This document shows positions 43,901-51,804 of a stretch of DNA of 64,000 nucleotides, piece after piece. The notes under the pieces are model-generated. The model saw only the letters and a list, made by a program, of their open reading frames with translations. It ran no database searches and was not told the origin of the DNA. This DNA is from Bradyrhizobium yuanmingense (GTDB taxonomy: Bacteria > Pseudomonadota > Alphaproteobacteria > Rhizobiales > Xanthobacteraceae), in the NCBI RefSeq assembly GCF_029167105.1, contig NZ_JARFML010000018.1:62001-126000 (forward strand), given 5' to 3'. Every line of letters begins with the position of its first letter. Position 1 is the stretch's first letter. Made by a program: the position numbers and the translations under genes.

Positions 43901-46900
43901 TCGATCGCGCCGGCAACTTCGCGGCGATCGTCGACTATCTCGAGGAGACCTACGAGAACTCGCTCACGCTGTCGTCGGGCGACAATTTCCTTCCCAGCCC
44001 GTTCTTCAGTGCCGGCAGCGACGCCTCGCTGAAGGAGGTCTATGAAAACGCGCTGGAGACCTATTACGGCCTCGCCGCCGGTACACTGAACATCTCGCCA
44101 GGCTTCGGCACCGCCGACATGGCGATGCTGAACATCATCGGCGTACAGGCCTCGGCGATCGGCAATCACGAATTTGACGCCGGCACCCGGGCGTTCGCCG
44201 ACATCATCAGGCAGACCGCCGGTTACCCTGGTGCGCAGTTCCCGTACCTCTCGGCCAATCTGGACTTCTCCGGCGATGCCAACCTCGCGTCGCTCTACAC
44301 CAGCACGATCCAGGATGCCGACGCCTACACCGGCTTCCCGCCGGCAGCCGGCATCGGCAAGAAGATCGCGCCGGCCACGATCATCGAGGAGAACGGCGAA
44401 AAGATCGGCGTGATCGGCGCGACCACCCAGATCGTGCAGAGCATTTCTTCGACCGGCGGCGTCGAAGTGATCGGCAACAACGTCGATGACATGGCGGCGC
44501 TGGCGGCAATCCTGCAGCCGACGATCGACGGAATGCTGGCTCAGGGGATCAACAAGATCATTCTGGTCAGCCATCTTCAGCAGCTCGCGCTTGAAAAAGC
44601 GCTGGCGCCCCTGCTGCACGGCGTCGACGTCATCGTCGCCGGTGGCTCGCACACGCTGCTGGCTGACGAGACCGACGCGCTTCGTGCCGGCGACAGCGCC
44701 GCCGACACCTATCCGATCGTCACCGCGAATGCCGACGGCAAGACCACGCTGATCGTCAACACCTCCGGCGAGTACTCCTACGTCGGACGGCTGGTGGTCG
44801 ATTTCGATGCCGAAGGCAACGTGATCTACACCCCCAATACGGCGGTCAACGGCGCCTACGCCAGCACGGAAGAGTTGGTCGCCTCGCTCTACGACGGCAA
44901 CACCACCGTCGACGTCGACGATGACGGCGACGTCGATGCCGACGATGCCAACGCGTTCGCCGACCGCGGCCGTGGCGATCTGGTCAACGACATCGCCCAG
45001 GCGGTGGGCGGCATCATCGACGCGCAAGACGGCAACACTTTCGGCAAGACGGACGTTTATCTCGAGGGCCGCCGCGTCGAGGTGCGGACCGAGGAGACGA
45101 ACCTCGGCGACCTCACCGCCGATGCAAACCTGTGGTACGCACAGAAGGTCGACCCGACCGTGCTGGTCTCGATCAAGAACGGTGGCGGCATCCGCGACTC
45201 GATCGGCTACGTCTATGCGGTCGGCGGCGAAGCGGTGGAGAGCCCGCCGCTGGCGAACGCCGGCGTCGGCAAGGAAGCGGGCGAGGTGTCGCAGCTCGAT
45301 ATCGCCAACTCGCTGCGCTTCAACAACGCGTTGTCGATGGTCACGGTGACCGCGGATCAACTGCTCAAGGTGCTCGAGCACGCAGTGGCGGCGACCACTG
45401 CGACCGCGACGCCCGGCCAGTTCGCCCAGGTTGGCGGCATTGCGTTCTCGTTCGACAAGGACTTGCCCGCCGGCAACCGCGTGCAGTCGGCAGCGCTGAT
45501 CGATGACAATGGCAACCCGGTGCTGACGCTGGTCGAGAATGGAGACCTGGTGGTCGATCCTGAGATGGCGATCCGGGTCGTGACCTTGAGCTTCCTGCTC
45601 ACCGGCGGCGACGGCTATCCGTTCGCGAGCTTCATCGCCGCCAATCCCGCTTTTGCCAATGTCGTCAACCTGTCGCCGGACCTGGTCCCGGATGCCGAGC
45701 AAGTGGCGAACTTCGCCAACGAAGGCACCGAGCAGGATGCTTTCGCAGAATACTTGGCGGCGAACTACTCCGAGACGCCCTACGACGTTGCCGACACTGA
45801 CCGGACGCACGACGAGCGCATCCAGAATCTCGACTATCGTCAAGATACGGTGCTCGAAGGCGAACCCTTGGTGCTAGTCGGCGACGACGGTGACAACGTA
45901 CTCACCGGCGCCATTGGTGATGACGTCCTCACCGGTCTCGGGGGCGACGATGTTCTCGCCGGGCTCGCAGGCGACGACCAGCTCGACGCCGGCGAAGGCG
46001 ACGATACCCTGTCGGGCAGCGAGGGCGACGATGCGCTGCTTGGCGGTGCGGGCGACGACACGCTCGAGGGTGACGCTGGCGACGACCGGCTGTCGGGCGG
46101 CGAGGGCGATGACACCCTGACCGGCGGCGAGGGCGACGACGTCCTGGTCGGCGGCGAGGGCTACGACACCCTGGAGGGCGGCGAAGGCAACGACGAACTG
46201 GCGGCTGGCGCCGGCGACACTGCCGAAGCCGGCGACGGCGACGATCTCGTCGTCGTCTCCACCGACGACGCCGCACCGAGTTTGATCGACGGCGGCGAAG
46301 GCAATGACACAGTCAAGCTGATCGGCGGCGGCACGGCCGAATTGATCGCCACGCTCGATGTCGAGAACCTGCTGGTGGCCGAAGGCACTTGGTCGGCGGC
46401 CGGGTCGGCATCGTACGACAACGTGACGATCCAAGACGGTGCCAAGCTGGCCTCGAGCCTCATTGTCGACAACAACGACCACGTCGTCATTGAGGCCGGC
46501 GGTGCGCTCTCGGTGTCCGGCAACGCGATCGTCTGGCAGGGCGGTGGCGACGCGGTCATCGACAATGCCGGCGAGATCGCCGGCTCGTCCCGTGCGCTTA
46601 CCACCACGGCGGGGGCGACGGGTTCGTTGACCCTGAACAACCAGGCGGGCGGCGTCGTCCGCGGCGCACTGACCCCGGAACGGGCCGGTCACGCCGACGC
46701 CACCATCATCGTCAACAACGCCGGCGTGATCGAAGCGAACGGCCGCGTCCTCGATTTCCGCACCTTCGACAACAACGGCGCGTCGGCGCCGATCAACAAC
46801 CTCGCCGGGGGCGTCATCCGTCAGCAAGGCAGCGATACCGATGTGATCCGCCCCGGCACTGACGGCGTCGTCAACAACTGGGGGACGATCACGACGGATC

Positions 46901-49254
46901 CGACATTCGTCGGCGGAGGCGATCTGATCGACTTCCAGAGCGACACCGGCGGCAAGGTCAACAACTATGCCGGCGGCTGGATGGAAGCTTCGCGTCATGC
47001 CGTCACCGGGGACAATGCCGTCACCGTCGTCAACCGCGGCACGATGATCGGCCGCAACGGGTCCGCCGTGAACCTGGACACCGACGGGTCGCTCGCGCAG
47101 AAGGCCTTCATCACCAACCATGGAGTGATGGAAGGCCGCTCCGCCGAACTGGCCGACTCCGATGGCGACGCCATCGACGTCGACGGCTTGGTACAAGTGC
47201 TCAACTACGGCCGAATTGCCGGCCTCGGTGCGGAGGGCCATCACGACGGTGAACCGAACGTGTCCGAAGCGATCGCGATCGGCGGCGGCGAGATCGTCAA
47301 CAACGCCACCGGTGAGATCTACGGTTACGGCCGAGCGATCCAGGTCGACAATTCCAGCAACAGCAACGCGCTGGGGGCGACGACCATCGTCAATGACGGT
47401 CTGATCCAGGGCGACGGCCACGGACCGGAAGGGGTTTCGCCGGCGGACGCTGCCCGGTTCGACCTCCGCGGCAACGAGGCCATCAACCTCGTCGGCGACT
47501 ACGAGGACTTCGTCGGCAACAACAGCACCGGTCGGATCATCGGTGGAATCTCGATGGGCGGCAGCCGCGACACCCTAAACAACTCTGGATCGATCGTTGC
47601 GACCGGCGGTTCGGCGATCGACATGGGTGCCGGCAACGACCAGGCTAACCTCTACGTCGGCGCCACGGTGACCGGCACGATCCTGCTCGGCGTTGGCGAC
47701 GACGTCGCGCTCTCGACATCCGCGGCCGGCTTCGTCATCGATGGTGGTGAGGGCAGCGACACCATCGCCATGGACTACACCTACGGCGGCGATGACGTGT
47801 TGTCCGGCGGCACCGGCAACGACTATATCTACGCCGGCGCCGGCAATGATCAGGTCGATGGCGGTGCTGACAACGATACGTTGTACGGCAATGACGGCAC
47901 AGACGTGATCAAGGGCGGAGCGGGCAACGACATCATCGATGGCGGCGCCGGCACCGACACCGCGAAATTCGCCGGCGCAATTGCCGGATACGCGATCACG
48001 CTCAACGCCGACGGCTCTGTGAACATCGCCGACCAGGTCGGCGTCGATGGCACGGACACCATCAGCAACATCGAGGACCTCGGCTTTGCCGACGGCATTT
48101 GGAGGCTGCGCACCGGAACCCGTGGCAGCGACACCATCGTCGGCGGGAACGGCAACGATCTGGTGTTCGGCGGCGCCGGCAACGACACCTTCATCGGCGG
48201 TCTGGGCCTGGATCGTTACGATGGCGGCGATGGCGTCGACATCCTCGACTACAGTCAGATCCAGTTCAAGCTGACGATCGACCTTGCCTCAGGGCTGGCC
48301 TACTACCCGAGCTATCTCCCGGGCGCCGACCATTTCACGAGCATTGAGAACGCGATAGGCACGGCGTTGGATGACATGCTGATCGGGTCGGCCGGAGCCA
48401 ACACCCTGAATGGCGGCCTGGGCAACGACCTGCTGATCGGCGGCGCCGGCAATGACCTTCTCGTCGGCGGCGACGGGAACGACGTCCTCCGGGGCGGTGC
48501 CGGTGACGACACCATCGAAGGCGGCAGCGGTCAGGATGTGCTGGATCTGTCTGATGCCACCGGCCCGGTCACGATCAACCTGGCAGCCGGCACCGCGACA
48601 GGCGCAGGCGTTGGCACCGACCACTTCAGCGGCATCGAGGGCTTTAAGCTTGGCGCCGGTGCGGACAATTTCACGGGCGGCAACGGTGCGGATATCTTCG
48701 ATGGCGGAGCTGGTAACGATGTCATCGCCGGTGGCGCCGGCAATGATACGCTACTTGGCGGCGAGGGCGATGACGGTGTCGACGGCGGCTCCGGCAACGA
48801 CGTAGTCGAGGGTGGCCTCGGCAATGACGTGCTGAAGGGCGGTTCGGGCGTCGACGTCGTCTCCGGCGACGATGGCAACGACAACATCGACGGCGGCTCG
48901 GAGAACGACACGTTGAATGGCGGTGCCGGCAACGACATCATCAAGGGCGGCTCGGGTGCCGACATCATCGCGGGCGGTGCCGGCAACGACGTTTTGTCGG
49001 GCGGCTCGGGCGCGGATGTGTTCGTGTTCACTCCCGGCTTCGGCAAGGACAACGTCACCGACTTCGCCACCGCCGGCGCGTCGGCCGACGTGCTGCAATT
49101 CTCGAGCAGCCTGTTCACCGACTTCGCCGACGTGATGTCGCATGCGAGCCAGGTCGGCAACAGCGTCGTGGTGACGTTCGATGCTGACAATACCATGACG
49201 CTGGTCAATCTGCAGATCAGCTCGCTTGCGGCAGACGACTTCCGCTTTGTCTGA
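40933..49254 (+). CDS. Giant RTX exoprotein: Calx-beta + ExeM/NucH-like endonuclease + 5'-nucleotidase + solenoid + RTX repeats
   Basis: 2773 residues with no N-terminal signal, as expected for type I secretion. In order: an N-terminal beta domain (about 1-215); Calx-beta (217-334); an OB-like part and DNase I-fold endonuclease (338-960; LKVASFNVLNYF, LLGDFNGYAKE, SDHDPVIVGLDL); a UshA-like metallophosphatase (972-1375; LQILHASDFEAG, LSSGDNFLPS, IGNHEFDAG, VSHLQQ, AGGSHTLL) with its C-terminal specificity domain (from 1386; SIKNGGGIRDS); RTX block 1 (about 1650-1776); an NNxGxI-rich solenoid-like stretch (1777-2270); RTX block 2 (2271-2696); and a C-terminal secretion region ending DDFRFV. 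Probably degrades extracellular DNA and dephosphorylates the nucleotides. Confidence 0.9.
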   Translation: MSTTPHVLANGDFLQDWSNTGLITTNDDWSGVASIVGYLGNDIVSATGVDARTATGSSSGDVDVVANQSNTAITNGGVAEFRIANPTVALNGSNSADAPSLVIHLDATGRKDVRLSFNARDLDAGTDDAAQQINVQYRLGSSGSWTNVPGGYAADVTTGGSATQVTPFDLLLPDAVNGRNDLQVRILTTNATGNDEWVGIDDVRVTSASESSAETQLVAFAPDSLTVAHDEVDSGPTVFQFTVERSGGTTGDVAFSGTIASAQTDAADYVGGEPVSFSGTIAAGETSAVVTVTVAGDTDNEVNESFTLTLQDVSNSAAVNTTIGSAATATGTIVNDDLGITKISAIQGSGASSAMVGQIVTVEAIVVGDFQNGDGDAGRNLNGFYLQEETTDSDGNVQTSEAIFVYGGAIDVQIGDRVRVTGSISEHFGLTELTASSISVVQAGAVADIDTMAMQIDLPSMGTTLSQDGDYQPDLEAYEGMLVTVAETLTVTEQFNLDRFNEIKLVAGERPEQFTQENAPDAAAYQAYLAELGARTITYDDGLNVQNAAIDNLDGFDPNDNPSATPNYGTVDAVRMGDTITGLTGVLDYQWAGNSASGATWRIRSVEDGANTFEAGDNPRTDAPEDVGGRLKVASFNVLNYFTTLDNGGTTAIGQAPRGADNAAEFARQTEKLVATILDMDVDVLALTELENDFSAASSGNAIKYLVDQLNAVAGAGTYAWVDPGQQFVGGDAIAVGFIYDTTAVKVADGTTIATLNDADLLGLGLGGLLGQSTVGAVFDGENTSRNALAVTFEELATGETFTAIANHLKSKSGIGSGADSDQGDGQGNWQNQRELAATALTAWAATDPTGSGDPDVMLLGDFNGYAKEQSTAIITSAGYEYLQVREDDAYSYVFDGQTGTLDYAFANASLGEQVSGLTTWHINADEADALDYNTDFGRDTSIFDGGAPIRVSDHDPVIVGLDLGEQEPTPAYTLQILHASDFEAGLNAVDRAGNFAAIVDYLEETYENSLTLSSGDNFLPSPFFSAGSDASLKEVYENALETYYGLAAGTLNISPGFGTADMAMLNIIGVQASAIGNHEFDAGTRAFADIIRQTAGYPGAQFPYLSANLDFSGDANLASLYTSTIQDADAYTGFPPAAGIGKKIAPATIIEENGEKIGVIGATTQIVQSISSTGGVEVIGNNVDDMAALAAILQPTIDGMLAQGINKIILVSHLQQLALEKALAPLLHGVDVIVAGGSHTLLADETDALRAGDSAADTYPIVTANADGKTTLIVNTSGEYSYVGRLVVDFDAEGNVIYTPNTAVNGAYASTEELVASLYDGNTTVDVDDDGDVDADDANAFADRGRGDLVNDIAQAVGGIIDAQDGNTFGKTDVYLEGRRVEVRTEETNLGDLTADANLWYAQKVDPTVLVSIKNGGGIRDSIGYVYAVGGEAVESPPLANAGVGKEAGEVSQLDIANSLRFNNALSMVTVTADQLLKVLEHAVAATTATATPGQFAQVGGIAFSFDKDLPAGNRVQSAALIDDNGNPVLTLVENGDLVVDPEMAIRVVTLSFLLTGGDGYPFASFIAANPAFANVVNLSPDLVPDAEQVANFANEGTEQDAFAEYLAANYSETPYDVADTDRTHDERIQNLDYRQDTVLEGEPLVLVGDDGDNVLTGAIGDDVLTGLGGDDVLAGLAGDDQLDAGEGDDTLSGSEGDDALLGGAGDDTLEGDAGDDRLSGGEGDDTLTGGEGDDVLVGGEGYDTLEGGEGNDELAAGAGDTAEAGDGDDLVVVSTDDAAPSLIDGGEGNDTVKLIGGGTAELIATLDVENLLVAEGTWSAAGSASYDNVTIQDGAKLASSLIVDNNDHVVIEAGGALSVSGNAIVWQGGGDAVIDNAGEIAGSSRALTTTAGATGSLTLNNQAGGVVRGALTPERAGHADATIIVNNAGVIEANGRVLDFRTFDNNGASAPINNLAGGVIRQQGSDTDVIRPGTDGVVNNWGTITTDPTFVGGGDLIDFQSDTGGKVNNYAGGWMEASRHAVTGDNAVTVVNRGTMIGRNGSAVNLDTDGSLAQKAFITNHGVMEGRSAELADSDGDAIDVDGLVQVLNYGRIAGLGAEGHHDGEPNVSEAIAIGGGEIVNNATGEIYGYGRAIQVDNSSNSNALGATTIVNDGLIQGDGHGPEGVSPADAARFDLRGNEAINLVGDYEDFVGNNSTGRIIGGISMGGSRDTLNNSGSIVATGGSAIDMGAGNDQANLYVGATVTGTILLGVGDDVALSTSAAGFVIDGGEGSDTIAMDYTYGGDDVLSGGTGNDYIYAGAGNDQVDGGADNDTLYGNDGTDVIKGGAGNDIIDGGAGTDTAKFAGAIAGYAITLNADGSVNIADQVGVDGTDTISNIEDLGFADGIWRLRTGTRGSDTIVGGNGNDLVFGGAGNDTFIGGLGLDRYDGGDGVDILDYSQIQFKLTIDLASGLAYYPSYLPGADHFTSIENAIGTALDDMLIGSAGANTLNGGLGNDLLIGGAGNDLLVGGDGNDVLRGGAGDDTIEGGSGQDVLDLSDATGPVTINLAAGTATGAGVGTDHFSGIEGFKLGAGADNFTGGNGADIFDGGAGNDVIAGGAGNDTLLGGEGDDGVDGGSGNDVVEGGLGNDVLKGGSGVDVVSGDDGNDNIDGGSENDTLNGGAGNDIIKGGSGADIIAGGAGNDVLSGGSGADVFVFTPGFGKDNVTDFATAGASADVLQFSSSLFTDFADVMSHASQVGNSVVVTFDADNTMTLVNLQISSLAADDFRFV
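45880..46260 (+). repeat. RTX nonapeptide block 1 in the giant exoprotein
   Basis: About 12 tandem copies of a 27-base unit encoding G-x-G-D-D-x-L-x-G (for example GEGDDTLSG, GAGDDTLEG, GEGDDVLVG). These form calcium-binding beta rolls that fold after export. The DNA copies are diverged at synonymous sites, so this is a protein-level repeat. Confidence 0.9.
47744..49020 (+). repeat. RTX block 2 in the giant exoprotein
   Basis: Several runs of GGxGxDxLx nonapeptides (GGAGNDIIDG, GGLGNDLLIG, GGAGNDTLLG, GGSGADIIAG) separated by spacers such as DYSQIQFKLTIDLASG and DLSDATGPVTINLAAG, which are typical of RTX C-terminal modules. They end in VFVFTPGFGKDNVTDF, the usual junction to the type I secretion signal. 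Confidence 0.9.
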
Positions 49255-49561
49255 TCCATCGCGGACTGAGCCGAACCACGGAACGCAACAGCGTTCCGTG
49301 GTTTATTGGCAAAGACGCGGGCCTCGATGCCCGCCTGAGCCTCGCTGCCAGACTGCGGTTGTTGTGCGCAGACTTCGATAAGAATGTCATCTCGAAGGCG
49401 CGGCTTCCCGGATATTTCTTTTTGCCGCCGCTGACGATGGGAACGCCCGCCTTCCTCATCTCGGCGATGCGCCCGCTAGGGCACTCGATCTTCGTCTCGC
49501 GCTGGATGTCGGACGTGGTGCAGCCGCGATGGTCGCGGATGTATGTTATTCGGCGCGCGGT
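49217..49561 (-). pseudogene. Truncated helix-turn-helix protein fragment
   Basis: The - strand frame after a TAA (49562-49564) reads RRITYIRDHRGCTTSDIQ, then ETKIECPSGRIAEMRKAGVP and SGGKKKYPGSRAFEMTFL, which resembles small helix-turn-helix proteins of phage or mobile-element type. There is no start codon before Met 49459, which lies inside the domain. The C-terminal part runs through the RTX terminator and loses protein character. Best read as a decayed remnant. Confidence 0.45.
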
Positions 49562-49962
49562 TTAAGGCGCCGCGTTGCTGGCGGCCAGGACCAAGGCTCA
49601 GCCCGCATCCGAGTATCTCAGATCTCCCGCAAGTCCCGTCGTCTAGGACGCCGCAACGAATTCGCAACGAATTGAGTGAAACGACCGTGAACAGAACGCG
49701 ACCAATGCGGTCCCCGCAGCTAGAAAGATCAATAACTTAGAAGATGCTCACTGCGTTCGGGACGCTGGGGCTACCCGCCGGTCAGATCGCGACTTTGAAC
49801 CGGTATCGGTAGTTGCGCCTCCCCATTTAAGCCTGGGGGAGATCATCGGTCGAGGGCGAGAAAGGAAAGTTTCTTTTCTGTAATTGTAGGATGACATTGT
49901 CTTGATTCTGGGCTGATCCGACATCGGCTGCTGTAGTTATGGCAGCTTAGACCAAGGCCCGT
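49255..49962. other. Intergenic region after the RTX gene
   Basis: Apart from the terminator at 49274-49303 and a truncated helix-turn-helix reading frame on the - strand (49217-49561), nothing gene-like was seen. The part from about 49570 to 49960 has mixed composition with no long frame of protein character and may hold further debris. Confidence 0.5.
49274..49303 (+). terminator. Strong hairpin terminator of the RTX gene
   Basis: Perfect 13-bp stem AACCACGGAACGC / GCGTTCCGTGGTT with a 4-base AACA loop, followed by TATT, 20 bases after the RTX stop codon. The stem is long and GC-rich, as in intrinsic terminators; the T-tract is short but present. It may also work in the reverse direction. 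Confidence 0.85.
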
Positions 49963-50715
49963 CTAAGCGAGGAGAATCGCGTCTAGGACCCGTTGCTTCG
50001 AGCTCTCAATATGGGCTGTCATGGCTGCGACGGCAGAAGCCTCATCACGCTTTTTCAGCGCCTCGATGATGAGGAGGTGCTCCTGCATGGCTGGCAGAAC
50101 CCTTAGACGTACGACACTATCCGCATCGATGCGGATCAACCGAACGTGCAGGCTGTTGACGCGATAGATCTCCGAGAGGATTTCGTTGCCCATCGCGTCG
50201 ACCATGCGGTCGTGCATGCCCCAATCCACAGCGCGGGCATCAGCGTCGAGCGCTTCCTTGTCATGCGCGACCTCGGCCCGCCGCAGGATGTCGCGATGGG
50301 CGGCTTCGAGGACGTCGAGTTCCTCGTCGGTGGCCGTCCTGGTGAAATGACGGACGGCTTCGCTCTCGATCATGCTGCGGACCTGGAAAGCGTTGCGTAC
50401 GAGCTTGAGGTCGACTGATGCGACTTGCAGGCCTCGCTTCGGCACGGTGACGATCAGGCGCGCGGCTTCAAGCCGCGGGATCATCTCGCGGACGGCGCCG
50501 AGCGGGAGACCGAGTTGCTCAGTCAACTCACGTTGCGAGACGAACTGCCCCGGGCGGATTTGAGCGCTCATGATCTGCTTGCGGAAGCTCTCATAGGCAA
50601 GGAGCCGCTGCGAAACAGCGGGGGCCCTGAGCTTCTTTGGCTTTGTCGACGTTCGCTTGTCTGCACTCACGTTGGTTTCCCGGTTTGAGGCAACACTAAC
50701 GTCTCCCGCGCCCAA
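49963..50715 (-). CDS. GntR family (FCD subgroup) transcriptional regulator
   Basis: 250 residues with a basic, low-complexity N-terminal tail, a winged helix-turn-helix (FVSQRELTEQLGLPLGAVRE, then LEAARLIVTVPKRGLQVA) and an FCD domain with candidate metal-binding Asp/His residues (AVDWGMHDRMVDAM; LHVRLIR; HLLIIEAL). Divergent from the transporter/DhaKL operon at 50924, so it probably represses that operon through the repeats at 50769-50793. The inducer is likely an intermediate of the downstream sugar-like pathway. Confidence 0.9.
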   Translation of the reverse strand: MGAGDVSVASNRETNVSADKRTSTKPKKLRAPAVSQRLLAYESFRKQIMSAQIRPGQFVSQRELTEQLGLPLGAVREMIPRLEAARLIVTVPKRGLQVASVDLKLVRNAFQVRSMIESEAVRHFTRTATDEELDVLEAAHRDILRRAEVAHDKEALDADARAVDWGMHDRMVDAMGNEILSEIYRVNSLHVRLIRIDADSVVRLRVLPAMQEHLLIIEALKKRDEASAVAAMTAHIESSKQRVLDAILLA

Positions 50716-50768
50716 GGAGGAGGGGGTCCTTTTCCGTCACGCCCCTCTTGGCAGCGACGCTCAACCGT

Positions 50769-50793
50769 GTTAGTGCGCTCTAACATGTTAGTG
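50769..50793 (+). promoter_or_regulatory. Candidate GntR operator in the divergent region
   Basis: Perfect palindrome TAACATGTTA (50781-50790) flanked by two direct GTTAGTG copies (50769-50775 and 50787-50793, 18 bases apart). It lies between the GntR gene and the operon it likely controls. Operator role is inferred from position and symmetry. Confidence 0.55.
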
Positions 50794-50923
50794 AGTATGT
50801 ACCACGTTACCACGGCGTCGTCGACCACTGACTGAGGCGAACTGCCCATGCCAGACCGGGCAGACAGGAATCCCGCGGCGAAGGGGCAAGATCCCCTTCC
50901 CGATCCGGGGACAGGGAGGCGAA

Positions 50924-51796
50924 ATGCTCGGTCAGGTCATCGCCAGCGGCCTCGCTATGGGCTGCATCTACGCCCTGGTGGCGTTGGGCTACGCCTATGT
51001 GTGGAACACCATGGCGATCGTGAATTTCGCCGCAGGCGAGTTCCTGACTTTTGCAGCCTATGTGTTCGTCGCAACCTGTACGACGAGCCTCGGTCTGCCG
51101 TTCTGGCAAGCGCTGCTCTTGACGGCGGCCGCGATGGCCGCACTCGGGGCTCTGTTCTCGCGCCTCGTCTTCGCCCGCCTGCAGCGCCAGCGGGCGCTCG
51201 TGGCGATCATCGCAACGGTCGGCTTCGGCATTTTCCTTAAAGAGATGGCGCGCATCATCTACGGGCCCGAGCCATTGCTCTATGTCAGCCCCTTCGGCGA
51301 CGACATGCTCGATTTCGGCGGCTTCCGCCTGTCGGTTCAGCAATTGCTGATCATGGTCGTGGTCGTCGTCATCATGGCGGCTCAGTATTTCGTTCCGCGC
51401 TACAGCATGATCGGCAAGATCATGCGCGCCACCGCGCTCGACCGCGAGACCGCCGCGCTCATGGGCATCCCGGTCAATGCGGTGCTGGCCGGCACTTTCG
51501 CCTTTTCCGCGGTGCTGGCCGCACTTGCCGGCATCCTGCTGGCGCCACTCTTCTACGTCACCACGGAGATGGGCACGCTCGTCGGCCTCAAGGGCTTCGT
51601 GGCGATGATCATCGGCGGCTTCGGCAGCGTGCCGGGCGCGATCGTCGGCGGCGTCCTGCTCGGCGTGATCGAGAATGTCGGCGCCTTCACCATCTCGTCC
51701 ACCTACAAGGACGCGATCGCTTTCACGATATTGCTCGTTTTCCTCGTGGTGCGCCCAGAAGGGCTCATCCCCGAGCGCAGCGCCGACCGCGCCTGA
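50924..51796 (+). CDS. Branched-chain amino acid-type ABC permease (LivH family)
   Basis: 290 residues with about eight hydrophobic spans; MGCIYALVALGYAYVWNTM and NFAAGEFLTFAAYV correspond to the LivH N-terminal motif and RATALDRETAALMGIPVN to the coupling loop. GGGAGGCGA precedes the ATG. First gene of the GntR-controlled operon; eight bases before the LivM-LivG fusion. Neighbouring DhaK/DhaL and a DapA-like enzyme suggest a sugar-acid or polyol-like ligand rather than an amino acid. Confidence 0.9.
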   Translation: MLGQVIASGLAMGCIYALVALGYAYVWNTMAIVNFAAGEFLTFAAYVFVATCTTSLGLPFWQALLLTAAAMAALGALFSRLVFARLQRQRALVAIIATVGFGIFLKEMARIIYGPEPLLYVSPFGDDMLDFGGFRLSVQQLLIMVVVVVIMAAQYFVPRYSMIGKIMRATALDRETAALMGIPVNAVLAGTFAFSAVLAALAGILLAPLFYVTTEMGTLVGLKGFVAMIIGGFGSVPGAIVGGVLLGVIENVGAFTISSTYKDAIAFTILLVFLVVRPEGLIPERSADRA

Positions 51797-51804
51797 GGTT
51801 CGCG

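Noticed and set aside
41209..45843. A 1544-codon open frame antisense to the RTX gene
   Set aside because: It is a mirror of the GC-rich codon bias of the + strand gene; it has no recognisable domain, no ribosome site, and the + strand shows clear nuclease and nucleotidase motifs.
45880..49020. Tandem repeats considered as a CRISPR array or DNA satellite
   Set aside because: The unit is 27 bases without spacers, diverged at synonymous positions, and translates to RTX nonapeptides in frame.
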